Origin: Collinsella sp.
GTDB lineage: Bacteria; Actinomycetota; Coriobacteriia; Coriobacteriales; Coriobacteriaceae
Direction: 5' to 3'
NCBI GenBank assembly: GCA_019419405.1
Contig: DYAA01000182.1
Span: forward strand, 1 to 34,823
Length of the DNA: 34,823 nucleotides
The translations under genes were made by a program, and so were the position numbers. Shown here one piece after another: positions 10,101 through 17,020 of this stretch. The notes under the pieces are model-generated. The model searched no databases. It was not told the origin of the DNA and saw nothing but the letters and a program-made list of their open reading frames with translations. Each line of letters begins with the position of its first letter. Within the stretch, counting starts at the first letter, position 1.

Positions 10101-11181
10101 CAAGCGTAAACGATGCTTTTTCGGCAAGGGTGTTCGCAAGCAAGCCCATGTTGCCTGCGCTCGATTGCATATCGACTGCCAGGGGGCTGTTCGCGCTTGT
10201 CGTGTAGGTGGCGTTAAGCGTGAGCGCGCCCGTGACCTCGCCCACAAGCGGCGAGGTGAGCTTGCAGATGTCCTTTTCGGTATCGCTCTTGGGCGTGCCC
10301 ACGGTAACGGTGGCAGCAAGCGTCTTGTCCGCGCCCGTGACCTTTGCGGCCACGATGGGCTGGGCATCGGTACCCTTCCAGGTGAGCTTTACGGTGCTGT
10401 TGGCGTCGCTGAGCTCGATGTTGTTGAAGAGCGTCTTGTTGACGGTCAGGGTCCTGTCGCCGAGGTTGAGCGCGCCTTTGAAAGGGTAGGCATCGCTGCC
10501 GAAGCCCTGGAACGTGAGGCTACCCAGGCCGCCCACGATCTCCGCGCCGCACACGTCGAAGTCGATGCCGGTCGAGCCACCTTTGGAGATGTTCGCGTTC
10601 TGGTAGATGGCGGGATCGGTGTTGGAGATGGCGATAAGGTCGGCGTTGGACTCAAAGGTAATGGCCGTGACGGCGCCCGAGTCGTCAGTGATGACATCGC
10701 CGTCACCCAACTCGTGCCTGAGAGCCTCGACAGTAGTGATGGTGGGGTCGGTGTTTGCCTGATCAGCAGCATCCGCGTCCGCGTCATCCGCTTGTTCTTC
10801 GTCAGCAGCGCCCTCATCGGCAGCCGCATCGTCTTGGGACGCGTCGCCCTCCGCTGGAGCATCGCCGCTGGTGGTTCCATCGGTCGTGGAGTCCTGCGAC
10901 TCGCCAGCGTTGGTAGAACCGTCGCCGCCCTCGGTGGCTCCCGCATCGGCGCCCGGAGTCGTTGCGGCATCATCAGATGCAGCCTGATCGGCATCTTGCA
11001 ACGCACTGACCACGCCATCCTGTACGGAGCGCGCCGTGTTGCCCGCGGCGCGCGCGGCGGAGACGGATGCCTCCATAACGGCGTCGAGCTCTTGCGCGAA
11101 CACCTCTGTGGAGGGCGCGAGCGCCTGGAAAATCATGATCGCAGTCAGGCATGCGGTTGTTATGCGCTTTGCCGTTCTCAT
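3979..11181 (-). CDS. Giant secreted GLUG-like repeat protein, N-terminal part (frameshifted)
   Basis: A probable surface adhesin or filament protein. The start at 11181 follows a purine-rich site and gives a signal peptide (basic MRTAKR, hydrophobic core, cleavage near VFAQ). Residues about 55-145 are a low-complexity Asp/Ala/Glu/Thr linker. From about residue 200 comes a long beta-rich region with roughly 18 motifs of the form x-GG-[LIVFA]-x-G (for example AGGLIGEA, YGGLVGKL, IGGAIGYV, VGGLLGSS). These resemble GLUG repeats of extracellular proteins, which suggests a beta-helix. The frame is sound to residue about 2361 (GVWTTAT), then reads about 40 unrelated residues to a stop at 3979. The true protein continues in the other frame (477-4100), giving about 3,570 residues. 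It is the last gene of a four-gene operon. The substrate or partner cannot be told from sequence. Confidence 0.85.
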   Translation of the reverse strand: MRTAKRITTACLTAIMIFQALAPSTEVFAQELDAVMEASVSAARAAGNTARSVQDGVVSALQDADQAASDDAATTPGADAGATEGGDGSTNAGESQDSTTDGTTSGDAPAEGDASQDDAAADEGAADEEQADDADADAADQANTDPTITTVEALRHELGDGDVITDDSGAVTAITFESNADLIAISNTDPAIYQNANISKGGSTGIDFDVCGAEIVGGLGSLTFQGFGSDAYPFKGALNLGDRTLTVNKTLFNNIELSDANSTVKLTWKGTDAQPIVAAKVTGADKTLAATVTVGTPKSDTEKDICKLTSPLVGEVTGALTLNATYTTSANSPLAVDMQSSAGNMGLLANTLAEKASFTLAGLALPDNLDGTPTINATADGANAGGLIGEAQEGVTVALPTGIDVSALSAAGKNAAGGLIGKATKLTLTVGKDNSGKDASGKAIAIKPAYAVGSSSAGTYAGGLIGDASFADAFTINSGIFDFGKGVALSVSNTSAAPSAGGLFGVLDISNGDVAVNGGSYTSTLQNGKDDNKHGNYGGLVGKLWGKKNGDALHAFTVQDDTAVSFGVGSNGKLTYAGGLVGYLGEGGGSANVSAVVISDATVTCSTSGYASTNGKYGGAVGVVDTNNVLEVRGLKVKTASGATIGGTNGGFAGVVGSSWLGIVKFSGITDLSDATFVENDHTAQLIYENFNSLIFAAGSGSDSGAAAGDITKWQYKRPSTPVKIDDVYSYGQVIRLGNPLSEDLISINEAHRWNFSSKLVKTGDAFALASIDDFAKLAITWQTNGYYSMVDGVTENNLNGLQSSTITVNGTIDLKGTGLTGFTQDRADGSQVFSGTLNGGGTINLAVDEPYGKRGEAVLDGNDTSDGNGKIYRHGRLGLFAAVNGATISNVTIAGSMKFDNGSAIDAGSLAGTIVGNLSLSGVTCKTNIACDDTFSNEVNIGGIAGSVSAASTVAFEGNSKAQATITKAQTLNGNMRIGGAIGYVGDYTSKFNVTRLEVGGKIKTGDCAGGKIAQVGGFIGCIVQGSNEKNVTITGLSFSEFAMTVGKNGDKLNGAGGLLGYSWGNAIVTIGDAANTSDSTYALKTTNNTTVTANSSTEVGGLVYAASGHWIVNDYAIDLSNATINADKAAVLGLLIGRGGRTENSSTYGVETYSGLYLENRASWDTAYKVNAAAGNGVKINNTAIKSDDSDTSFDEWVGNGTKPAYGNEAGSKLIDGEWNAVVSLHTNDGANGGKLNMSGEPGSDNSYHNRSAFGNNHKTNAWTRYYYNLDKAYAEVGNNEKNSSASSWMDSAEYLLLWCAYLYAPSAIQDYIIPGNQAIFQGNNIGTSDSAGVEINLDGYSFYPTDPAKGSTVTVNNATITFHYSDIKAEQEGNKKNSEATQHENMHCALIGTHTGSLKVKNVTLAGTVGSVVNDAGSSSGALVCRCIYGPINETNVAQLEIDGLTLDGLTVDGVNDNTSYAPLLISEMQTCVSLSAKNISTRNYANGATAATSLFGRLGVGKNSDQVTAKFEQISLPSQRNKTIFTHASLLESFGYGSTSTGSADYTFTKDDADAGKVTYGSEIDAKDKEYSGKQLWYYDKETYATPNGLVTVDKKPADAKNPRFGDYLPYVYKGKATEDGVQYHEIKVNQRIPNLMTGCGTYSDPYAVTDATEMNAIANYINNSVALDGWEVTIAADQSRLCERRNKTKIDSARTDNEVVYVYKQANGADNKWEKKNGDATTDPSQTLSDETMHRYVQSAYYSIEPPEGNKITVDAASFGGFGNKANPFRGVIVGDLGKSTASIEIENNKGELRGLIPYSYGSVVRNLNINYVNAQATITYSEKDADGVPTAFFGGVIGCILGGDNIIDGVVVNNPNNGSSTYGFTVAGDGDKRHLVPIGGYVGAIAGGGVIFRKTGESWRGGTKNKKYKSSKEDAAKYDQYDNPYVGRVIDGYAFREGCNVDNGDANYKINELTDKGTPCVTTTGTDLKYLGTNAEAPVTTVENAQGLLVLSAIISSGAGAGAAHTNYSNNGVFRGSKAYWGSDSQDPAICGYLFGNKEYGKVRNADYANVGKPASAASDFEIAKNDDQKAPGKQGWHGPLDHDDDVNSPYLVASYAANYQTGYVCASRSIGMSLEFKENATYDMTGYGTGYVGLSGRYYSNACNSNDAPTDRDRITPHVATIDGNGATITVGTEDTAYGVVEYADDDYKVSGVGGLFSTVMFTSSYVAPSVTANGDAQVKDLTFSNCNVSLTYIDTNGEAKPGQASNDLIGTGLLAGATANYDGGTCGVYRNVRMKNCTVSGAKSVGGLLGSSGCASRRTDNDMTYMVNFGSGMQAPAYLYDCSYTGLNVTGEKYVGGYVGTVASACGVWTTATQRGKREDCCRELDHNRHGDNALRGRCARLCQIKRYLGQH

Positions 11182-11256
11182 CTGGTCCTACCTCGTCCTA
11201 TCTCATGCCCCGTACGGGGTCTCAAAATCTATGCTTGCGGATTGCTTCGGCTAGCC

Positions 11257-12264
11257 CTACGCGGCCGAACACGAAACGCCAATGGCTTCCCAGCTGGTCG
11301 GCTTCGAATCACCCTTCCGGTAAAAGGTGATGATTTCCGAGCCAGGAGATGCATCGTATGTGATCGAGTTGCCGCTGACGGCTGCTTGCCCATTACCGTT
11401 CTTGTGATTCGCCTCAAAGAACGGATCGAGCTCGACCCCGTTTCCCCACGTGAGCTTTACCTTAGTCGTAACGCCCGTAACCGTCACACGATAGTTGTAG
11501 GCATCAAAAGCGTTGATGCCCAAGTTCTTATCGGTATCCGAATTCTTGTCGACCCACTCACCCGAAACGCCCGAAGCCGTCACCTCTGCACGTTCGGAAG
11601 GCGCAATCTTGGCGGCGAGCCATTTAAGGTTGGTGCCAGGGCTATTGGAGCCGACCTGGGCCTTAACGGTGAAGGATGCTTTGTTGAGGTCCGCCTTGGA
11701 AAACGTAACCTTATAGGCATACATGGTTGCCTTGTTGGCAGGGAAGGAAAGGCTGACCGTGTCGTCCGCCGCCAGCGTGGGCGTACCGCTAATGCTCCAA
11801 GTACCCGTCGTGCCCGTCGCCCTCACGCTCAGCGTCGCGTTGACGTCTTTGTCGTTAACCTTGTTCTTGTCGCCCAACAGATGGTTGTAAATGCGGAAGG
11901 TAAAGGAGCAAGTATCCCCACTCATGTCGGCAATGACGCTTCGAACGGCAATTTTCTCGTCATCCAGGCTCTCAGTCGTATAACCCGTGAGCATGTCCGA
12001 GGCAAACAGCGCCTGCGACGTGCCCGAAACGGCAACCGATTTAAGGAAGTCGCCCGCCAAAAAAGCCGTGTAGGTAAGGTAGGTTCCAGTCACAATCGCG
12101 ACGACGCACAGCAGCACCGCAACCGCCCACAGGCGTTTGCGCACTTTGGAAGCAGGGGCAGCCGACTCCGCGCAGCAAGGCTCTGCCTTAGAATCATCTA
12201 CCTGCGCAAAGTGCTTGCCAACAGGCCTCGCGATTTCATTTTGTTCATTCTCGCCTTTTCGCAT
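11257..12264 (-). CDS. Single-pass membrane protein with extracytoplasmic domain (third of the surface operon)
   Basis: 335 residues. I chose the ATG at 12264 over the longer frame start at 12393 because it has a strong purine-rich ribosome site (GGAAGGGAGGGG) and avoids overlapping the upstream gene. There is a polar cytoplasmic N-terminus of about 42 residues, a transmembrane helix at about 45-67 (WAVAVLLCVVAIVTG), then YTAFLAGDFLKSVAVSG and a beta-rich, Thr/Ser/Asp-rich ectodomain. The layout matches the two upstream genes: short basic cytoplasmic tail, one helix, aromatic-Phe motif, beta domain. This resembles TasA/camelysin-type exported proteins with SipW-dependent signals, but no SipW peptidase is in the window and I cannot assign a family. 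The gap to the giant gene is 75 bp and includes a small CCCCGTACGGGG palindrome. Confidence 0.85.
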   Translation of the reverse strand: MRKGENEQNEIARPVGKHFAQVDDSKAEPCCAESAAPASKVRKRLWAVAVLLCVVAIVTGTYLTYTAFLAGDFLKSVAVSGTSQALFASDMLTGYTTESLDDEKIAVRSVIADMSGDTCSFTFRIYNHLLGDKNKVNDKDVNATLSVRATGTTGTWSISGTPTLAADDTVSLSFPANKATMYAYKVTFSKADLNKASFTVKAQVGSNSPGTNLKWLAAKIAPSERAEVTASGVSGEWVDKNSDTDKNLGINAFDAYNYRVTVTGVTTKVKLTWGNGVELDPFFEANHKNGNGQAAVSGNSITYDASPGSEIITFYRKGDSKPTSWEAIGVSCSAA

Positions 12265-12287
12265 CTGGCACCCCTCCCTTCCTGCTA

Positions 12288-13079
12288 TTAGTTGCCGCTC
12301 GTGCCGCGAGCGATTAGGTAGACCATGTCGGTCTCTTTGACGTTTGAGACCGTCTTTCCGTTTACGGTCACAACGCCCGGATTCCATGTGCACTCAACAA
12401 TAAAGTTGGTGGCATCGTTGGCTTTCGTGTCATTCCAACCGTCCAGATCGGCCTTTTGGAACGTGTGATAACGGTAGAGCGGACGGGCGTTTTTCTGGAC
12501 GTCCTTATAAGTACCGTACGTTGGATCATTGCTGGCGAGCTCTTTAGCCAGGCCGTTTGTCTCATCCCTATTGATAAATTCGAACGAAATTAGTTTGCCC
12601 TTACTCCACGAATACGGATTGTTGAGTCCATCGAGACCGACCACATCGCCCGTCGTTGTCGGCGGGTCATTTACCGTCACGTGGTACACGTTGATTGTCA
12701 GCCCCGTGATATTCGTTGTGTTGGCAACCTGAAGCTCAAACGCCTGACCGCCGGCAGCGGGATCGCCATTGTCGCTCCGCACGCAAAACGCGCGCCGAAC
12801 GGTCACGGTGCCGTTGGAGTTTTTCATATCACCCCGTGACTCGTCATACGAAATCTCGATGGGCTCGATGCTCGTCTGGTTGGGACCCATGATCTTGAGC
12901 TGCGTGGGCGTTTGGATCTTGCCCACCGTGGACAGACTTTTGCTGCCCACAAACCACGAGAGAGACAAGCCGATGATAAGAGCGATTGCCGCCAGCAATA
13001 TCAGGACCGCAAGGGCCTGTGCGCGGTGGTTTTCTATCCAATTGCGGGCATCGCCGAGGCGCGTTTGCATGGTGCTCAT
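12288..13079 (-). CDS. Single-pass membrane protein with extracytoplasmic domain (second of the surface operon)
   Basis: 263 residues. Its ATG overlaps the stop of the upstream gene (ATGA at 13076-13079), so the two are probably translationally coupled. A cytoplasmic segment (1-21) precedes a hydrophobic helix at about 22-43 (ALAVLILLAAIALIIGLSL), followed by SWFVGSKSLSTVG. The same kind of motif (AWFAANNRVSATG) follows the helix in the upstream protein, so the two look paralogous. The rest is a probable beta-sandwich ectodomain. The stop is 23 bp upstream of the next start. It could be an anchored or cleaved pilin-like subunit, but function is not recognised. Confidence 0.85.
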   Translation of the reverse strand: MSTMQTRLGDARNWIENHRAQALAVLILLAAIALIIGLSLSWFVGSKSLSTVGKIQTPTQLKIMGPNQTSIEPIEISYDESRGDMKNSNGTVTVRRAFCVRSDNGDPAAGGQAFELQVANTTNITGLTINVYHVTVNDPPTTTGDVVGLDGLNNPYSWSKGKLISFEFINRDETNGLAKELASNDPTYGTYKDVQKNARPLYRYHTFQKADLDGWNDTKANDATNFIVECTWNPGVVTVNGKTVSNVKETDMVYLIARGTSGN

Positions 13080-14116
13080 GAGCTCACGCCCTCCTGAGCG
13101 CTAATTCTAAGTTGGATGTATTTGACCTTATTGCCGATCTGCTCGTCGGCATTGTTGTACAGCGCCGAGCAGATGGCGGTGTCGCTGAAGGACATGCTAG
13201 ACGAAACCGCGGGGGCGTTGGCAGCACTTGTGCCGTTTGCCGCGCCATAGAAGTAGTTCGCTTTATGCTCGTTCATGTCCGCCTGCAGAGCGCCGTAGTC
13301 AGACTTTGCGTCGCCCGCCGCCGCAAACAGATTCTTGTAGTAATTCGTGTTGCCGGTAAGGACGAAGTTCTGAAAGTACTCCGGCCATACCCAGTACAGA
13401 TTGATGGTGACGGGTTTGTTCGTTGGCTTGGTCACATCGCCGTTTTCGCAAAATGCTTTCCTGGGAATCTCGATCTTGCTATCAACCACGCGGCCCGAGT
13501 AATACCCGTTCTGGTCGCAGCTCGTAAAGAACAATACATGGCCCTTAACCAAGCCAAGGAGCGTCGCTGCCTCGGGCGCCAGCGTTCCCCCGTCCTCAAC
13601 AACGCCAATGTCCGTGTCCTTAAGCTTAAGCAAGCGCGACAGATTGATCGTGACCCCGTCCAGGTTACTCACCAGCGGCTTCACCGTAAATGTAATCTTG
13701 CCGCGAGCACCCGGGTACAGAGAGCCCGCGGTCTCGTTGTTCAGGTTGGAGCCGAGCGTTACCGTCATGGCGTCGGTCGTATCCAGGCCATCGATGGCAT
13801 GCTTTTCCTCGGGCGTGCGCTCGGAGCGCTCGTAATAGCCCACGTGTGCGCCGGACTCACCCTCGCCCGCGGCGGTCAGCGTGTACCGCCCCGCCTTCGC
13901 CCCGATCGTACTCCCCGTGGCGCTCACTCGGTTATTCGCGGCAAACCAGGCCAGGCATGCAAAGATGGCAACGATGGCGGCCAGCACAAACAGACCGCTC
14001 ACCAGGAAATCCTTCCAGAAATCCTTGAGGGTCCGCACGTGCTCGTCGGCAGCTTGGCGGTACTCGGCCGCCGTCTTGTGCTGCTGGAGCTCGCTATGTC
14101 GGTCCATGCCACTCAT
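13076..14116 (-). CDS. Single-pass membrane protein with extracytoplasmic domain (first of the surface operon)
   Basis: 346 residues from the ATG at 14116; Met4 at 14107 is an alternative, and neither has a strong ribosome site. The N-terminus (1-37) is polar and probably cytoplasmic. A transmembrane helix spans about 38-59 and is followed by AWFAANNRVSATG, a Trp-Phe motif seen after the helix of TasA-like exported proteins. The ectodomain of about 280 residues is beta-rich, and near its C-terminus carries a Ser/Ala-rich stretch around NGTSAANAPAVSSS. It opens the operon and overlaps the next gene by 4 bp. Upstream (14117-14847) is a repeat-rich intergenic region where the operon promoter and regulatory sites must lie. 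Function is not recognised beyond a surface-structure role. Confidence 0.85.
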   Translation of the reverse strand: MSGMDRHSELQQHKTAAEYRQAADEHVRTLKDFWKDFLVSGLFVLAAIVAIFACLAWFAANNRVSATGSTIGAKAGRYTLTAAGEGESGAHVGYYERSERTPEEKHAIDGLDTTDAMTVTLGSNLNNETAGSLYPGARGKITFTVKPLVSNLDGVTINLSRLLKLKDTDIGVVEDGGTLAPEAATLLGLVKGHVLFFTSCDQNGYYSGRVVDSKIEIPRKAFCENGDVTKPTNKPVTINLYWVWPEYFQNFVLTGNTNYYKNLFAAAGDAKSDYGALQADMNEHKANYFYGAANGTSAANAPAVSSSMSFSDTAICSALYNNADEQIGNKVKYIQLRISAQEGVSS

Positions 14117-14295
14117 CGCTTACGTTTGCCCTGCTTGCGGGCTTGCCATCCTTTTCCGCTCGGTCGCGTTTATCCGTTGTTCGCAGGTAGAGAATTCAGG
14201 CAGAATACAACACCGTACGATAAGGTAAAAGAATAGCATTGACCTGCGGTTCGCTCCACAACGCAAGCCTTAATGATGTCTTAAAAGTCAAACCC

Positions 14296-14360
14296 TTGGT
14301 GCAAGTGGTCAGGTCACTTCGCGCCAACATGGTGCTAACAAACCTGACCACTTGCACCAA
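14296..14360. repeat. Perfect 19-bp inverted repeat with 27-bp spacer
   Basis: The left arm at 14296-14314 (TTGGTGCAAGTGGTCAGGT) and the right arm at 14342-14360 are exact reverse complements. The spacer contains a smaller GGTGC/GCGCC-type symmetry. There is no T-tract on either side. It lies about 180 bp upstream of the surface operon and could be an operator, an RNA hairpin in the 5' leader, or a REP-like element. Confidence 0.85.
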
Positions 14361-14374
14361 TCCCCTTGCATCAA

Positions 14375-14457
14375 ATTCGGATTTTCGGGTGTCAGCGATT
14401 CGGATTATCATGTTCTAGGAGTTCGGATTTTCGGTCGCTCAAGATTCGGATTTTCTG
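14375..14457. promoter_or_regulatory. Four direct repeats of ATTCGGATTTTC at exact 23-bp period
   Basis: The motif (A/G)TTCGGATT(T/A)TC starts at 14375, 14398, 14421 and 14444, exactly 23 bp apart each time, with variable bases between. A regularly phased motif upstream of an operon is typical of binding sites for a protein that binds as a chain of dimers or monomers. The regulator is not identifiable here. Copy 2 is the most diverged. Confidence 0.7.
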
Positions 14458-14486
14458 AACCCGCTGGTCAGAGCACCCTCATTGGC

Positions 14487-14521
14487 AAAAAGACGGGGAG
14501 CACCGATAACGGCACTCCCCG
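14487..14521 (-). terminator. Hairpin with T-run, minus strand, no obvious parent gene
   Basis: A 7-bp stem CGGGGAG/CTCCCCG (14494-14500 with 14515-14521) has an inner CCG/CGG pair and a minus-strand TCTTTTT tail. The nearest upstream minus-strand gene already has its own terminator at 14727-14771, so this hairpin implies a transcript starting between 14522 and 14726. Confidence 0.65.
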
Positions 14522-14576
14522 CCCACTCAACCGTGCGCGCATTGTTCGCGCAACGGCTCGCACGTCCGTTCAAGCT

Positions 14577-14694
14577 TTGCCTCATCTTAACCTCATTTTG
14601 AGGTCAACGATAGCAATATTTCAGCGTTTGCCCAGTTGTTTGCTTGCCTCATCTTAACCTCATCTTTGCCTCATTTGAGGTGAAGATGAGGTTA
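14577..14694. repeat. CCTCATCTTAACCTCAT repeats and nested palindrome
   Basis: A 20-bp sequence (TTGCCTCATCTTAACCTCAT) occurs at 14577-14596 and again at 14644-14663. The second copy runs into a long palindrome at 14655-14694, with 12-bp perfect outer arms and an inner CCTCA/TGAGG stem. A short palindrome ACCTCA-TTT-TGAGGT lies at 14588-14602. The rest of 14117-14847 holds no gene that I can see. Confidence 0.7.
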
Positions 14695-14726
14695 GGGTGC
14701 GTTTAAGCTCGCCTGCCTCCTCGCAC

Positions 14727-14771
14727 AAAAACCGGGGTGGGGCCTGCCGTTCTTGCAAGTCCCACCCCGGT
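14727..14771 (-). terminator. Terminator of the flavin oxidoreductase gene
   Basis: An 11-bp perfect GC-rich stem (14731-14741 with 14761-14771) has a 19-nt loop and a minus-strand TTTTG tail. It lies about 76 bp past the stop codon at 14848. Confidence 0.85.
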
Positions 14772-14847
14772 CGATGGCCTGTGTGCGCCAGGACGCAGCC
14801 GGGCGAGGCGGATCCGTGCTACCGCCCCGCCTGGCCGCGATGTTCAA

Positions 14848-16878
14848 CTACAGCTCGTTGGCCGCGTGATACGCCGTGCGAATGGCGCTCGCAATGTCGG
14901 CTGTGCGCTCGCCCGAGCAGTCGCCCACGCAGGTCACGGGCACCGTCACGCCATCCAGGTCAAACGCGTTGGCCTTGGAGCCCACGGCCATCACCACGTA
15001 ATCGCAGGCGATCTTCACCGGCTCCTCGGGGCCGTCCTCGGTGGTGTGCACGGCCTCCACGCCCTCGTCGGTAACGGCGGTCAGGCGGGTCTTAACGTGC
15101 TGTTCCACGTTGTGGGCGGCGAAGTCGCTCATGATCAGCGGCAGAATGGTCTCGGACTCGCCCGCGGCAATCTTGTCGAGCATCTCGACGATCGCCACCT
15201 CGCAGCCGTGCTGCAGCAGGTACTCGGCAGTCTCGGTGCCCACCAGGCCACCGCCAATGACGGCGACGCGCCCGCTGAGCTCCACCTTGCCGGCCAGCAC
15301 GTCCCAGCTCGAGACGACCTTGTCCGAGTCGGCACCCGGAACGGGGATGACCACGTCGTGTGCGCCCACGGCCACAATCGCGGCGTCGGCGGCGTTGAGA
15401 TCCTCGGCCGTAGCGGCATGGTTGAGCTCGACCTTCACGCCCAGGCCGGGCAGAATCTTCTCGTAGTACTCGACCGAGCGCATGATCTCGTCCTTGCGCG
15501 GAGGCGCGGCTGCCAGCACAATCTGGCCGCCCAAGTGATCGCTCGCCTCATAGACGGTCACGTCGTAGCCGCGCTTGGCCGCCACGCGCGCGGCCTCCAA
15601 GCCGGCAATACCGCCGCCCACCACGGCGACCTTCTTGTCGCCCTCGCCCGGCTTGATGGCGATGGTCGCCTCGTCGCCGTTCTCGGCATTGAGCACGCAC
15701 GAGATGTACTTGCGGTTTTGAATCGCGTCGACGCAGCCCTTGTTGCAATTGAGGCACTCGCGAATGGGCTCACCCGTGGCGGCCTTCAGCGCAATGTCGG
15801 GGTCGCACATGAGCGAGCGGCCGTACGCGATGATATCGGCCGAACCGTCTTCCAGAATCTTCTCGCCGGCCTCGACCGAAACAACACGGCCGACAGTGGC
15901 CACCGGCACGGAGACCAGGGCCTTGACGCGCTCGGCCACGGGCAGCGTCCAGTTGTAGGGCATGGCGCCCATGGGCGGAATGGTGTCGCCCATGTTGCCG
16001 GTATGGTTGGCCTGTGCAACCTGGATCATGTCGATGCCGGCGCCCTCGAGCAGCTTGGCAAACTCGCAGGCCTCATCGGGCTGCAGGCCGCCCTTGCCGC
16101 GCGGCGTGCCGTCGGGGTTCTCCATGATCACGGGGAGCTTGTACTCCACCATCAGCTGCGGCGCGGCTTCCTTAATGGCGGCGACAACCTCGAGCGCATA
16201 GCGAACGCGGTTCTCGAACGAGCCACCGTACTCGTCGGTGCGCTGGTTGAGGATGGCCGAGCACAGCGAACCCACCAGACGGTCGCCGTGAACCTCGATG
16301 GCGTCGATGCCGGCCTGCTGCGCGCGGGCGGCCGAGGCAGCGATGGCCTCCTTGATCTGGGTGAGCTGCTCTACGCTCGCCTCGTTCACAAAGTGCTGCA
16401 TGTCGTGGTGCAGCTTGGCGTAGGCCTGCTTGCGGATCTCGTTGGACTCGGCCATCTTGGCGGCAAAGGTCTCCTCGTCGCCGGCGGCCTTGGCCTCCTG
16501 CGCAGCCTTGGCGGCGGCCATGGAACCCATGACCATGCGGCCGACGCCGGGCACGTCGTACTCGGGGTGGAACAGCTGCAGCGCGACCTTGGCGCCGTGC
16601 TTGTGAACGGCGTCGGCCAGCGCCTTAAACGTGGGGATCTGGGCGTCGGTCGCTAACTTGGGCGTGGGGCTTGCGGTCATAACAGGAGCAACGTCGCCGA
16701 TGACGATGTAGCTCACGCCGCCACGGGCCAGGCGCTCGTAAAAAGCCAGGCTGCGCTCGCCAATGGAACCGTCGCGCTCCTCGTAGCCGGTGGTCAGCGG
16801 CGGGAACATAATGCGGTTTTTAAGCTCAAGGGGGCCAACCGTAATGGGCTGGAGCAGTTTGGATGCGGGTGCGGTCAT
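14848..16878 (-). CDS. NADH:flavin oxidoreductase / 2-enoate reductase-type Fe-S flavoenzyme
   Basis: 676 residues with the layout of 2,4-dienoyl-CoA reductase, 2-enoate reductase and BaiCD/BaiH proteins. An N-terminal old-yellow-enzyme FMN barrel (about 1-360) comes first. A 4Fe-4S cysteine set follows: Cys375, Cys378, Cys382 and Cys394. Then come an FAD-binding motif (VAVVGGGIAGLEA, about 418-429) and a second dinucleotide site (VAVIGGGLVGTE). It would pass electrons from NAD(P)H through FAD and the cluster to FMN to reduce an activated C=C bond. The substrate cannot be told. I chose Met3 of the longer frame (ATG 16878) because GAGAGG sits 7 nt upstream, while it would nearly touch the first ATG at 16884. 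An Ala/Glu-rich stretch at about 119-165 is unusual within the barrel. Monocistronic, with its own terminator. Confidence 0.9.
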   Translation of the reverse strand: MTAPASKLLQPITVGPLELKNRIMFPPLTTGYEERDGSIGERSLAFYERLARGGVSYIVIGDVAPVMTASPTPKLATDAQIPTFKALADAVHKHGAKVALQLFHPEYDVPGVGRMVMGSMAAAKAAQEAKAAGDEETFAAKMAESNEIRKQAYAKLHHDMQHFVNEASVEQLTQIKEAIAASAARAQQAGIDAIEVHGDRLVGSLCSAILNQRTDEYGGSFENRVRYALEVVAAIKEAAPQLMVEYKLPVIMENPDGTPRGKGGLQPDEACEFAKLLEGAGIDMIQVAQANHTGNMGDTIPPMGAMPYNWTLPVAERVKALVSVPVATVGRVVSVEAGEKILEDGSADIIAYGRSLMCDPDIALKAATGEPIRECLNCNKGCVDAIQNRKYISCVLNAENGDEATIAIKPGEGDKKVAVVGGGIAGLEAARVAAKRGYDVTVYEASDHLGGQIVLAAAPPRKDEIMRSVEYYEKILPGLGVKVELNHAATAEDLNAADAAIVAVGAHDVVIPVPGADSDKVVSSWDVLAGKVELSGRVAVIGGGLVGTETAEYLLQHGCEVAIVEMLDKIAAGESETILPLIMSDFAAHNVEQHVKTRLTAVTDEGVEAVHTTEDGPEEPVKIACDYVVMAVGSKANAFDLDGVTVPVTCVGDCSGERTADIASAIRTAYHAANEL

Positions 16879-16930
16879 GGACATTCCTCTCTTGTAGGCG
16901 CGGCGGCGATGTTGCCGCGTAGTTGTTTAG

Positions 16931-16960
16931 AGGATATGGCATGGGGGCACAGTGGCGCAA
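16931..16960 (-). promoter_or_regulatory. Candidate promoter of the flavin oxidoreductase gene
   Basis: On the minus strand TTGCGC (16955-16960) and TATCCT (16931-16936) are 18 bp apart, about 50 bp upstream of the start. The match is moderate. Confidence 0.35.
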
Positions 16961-17020
16961 CGGAAATCGGCAGACAGCAGGTAGCGGCAGGTGGATGGGG
17001 CGGGGCGGCCCGTCGGTTTG

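Noticed and set aside
10165..12291. Long plus-strand reading frame (708 codons) opposite the surface operon
   Set aside because: It is antisense to genes with signal peptides, transmembrane helices and ribosome sites, and its product has no recognisable pattern. The same applies to the 1446-2903 and 4687-5820 frames.
14375..14457. LytTR-type binding sites
   Set aside because: The spacing is similar but the motif lacks the usual GTT core pattern of LytTR sites, so no regulator family is assigned.
14737..16656. Plus-strand 639-codon frame opposite the flavin oxidoreductase
   Set aside because: The minus strand carries clear FMN, Fe-S and FAD motifs; the opposing frame reflects GC-rich codon bias.
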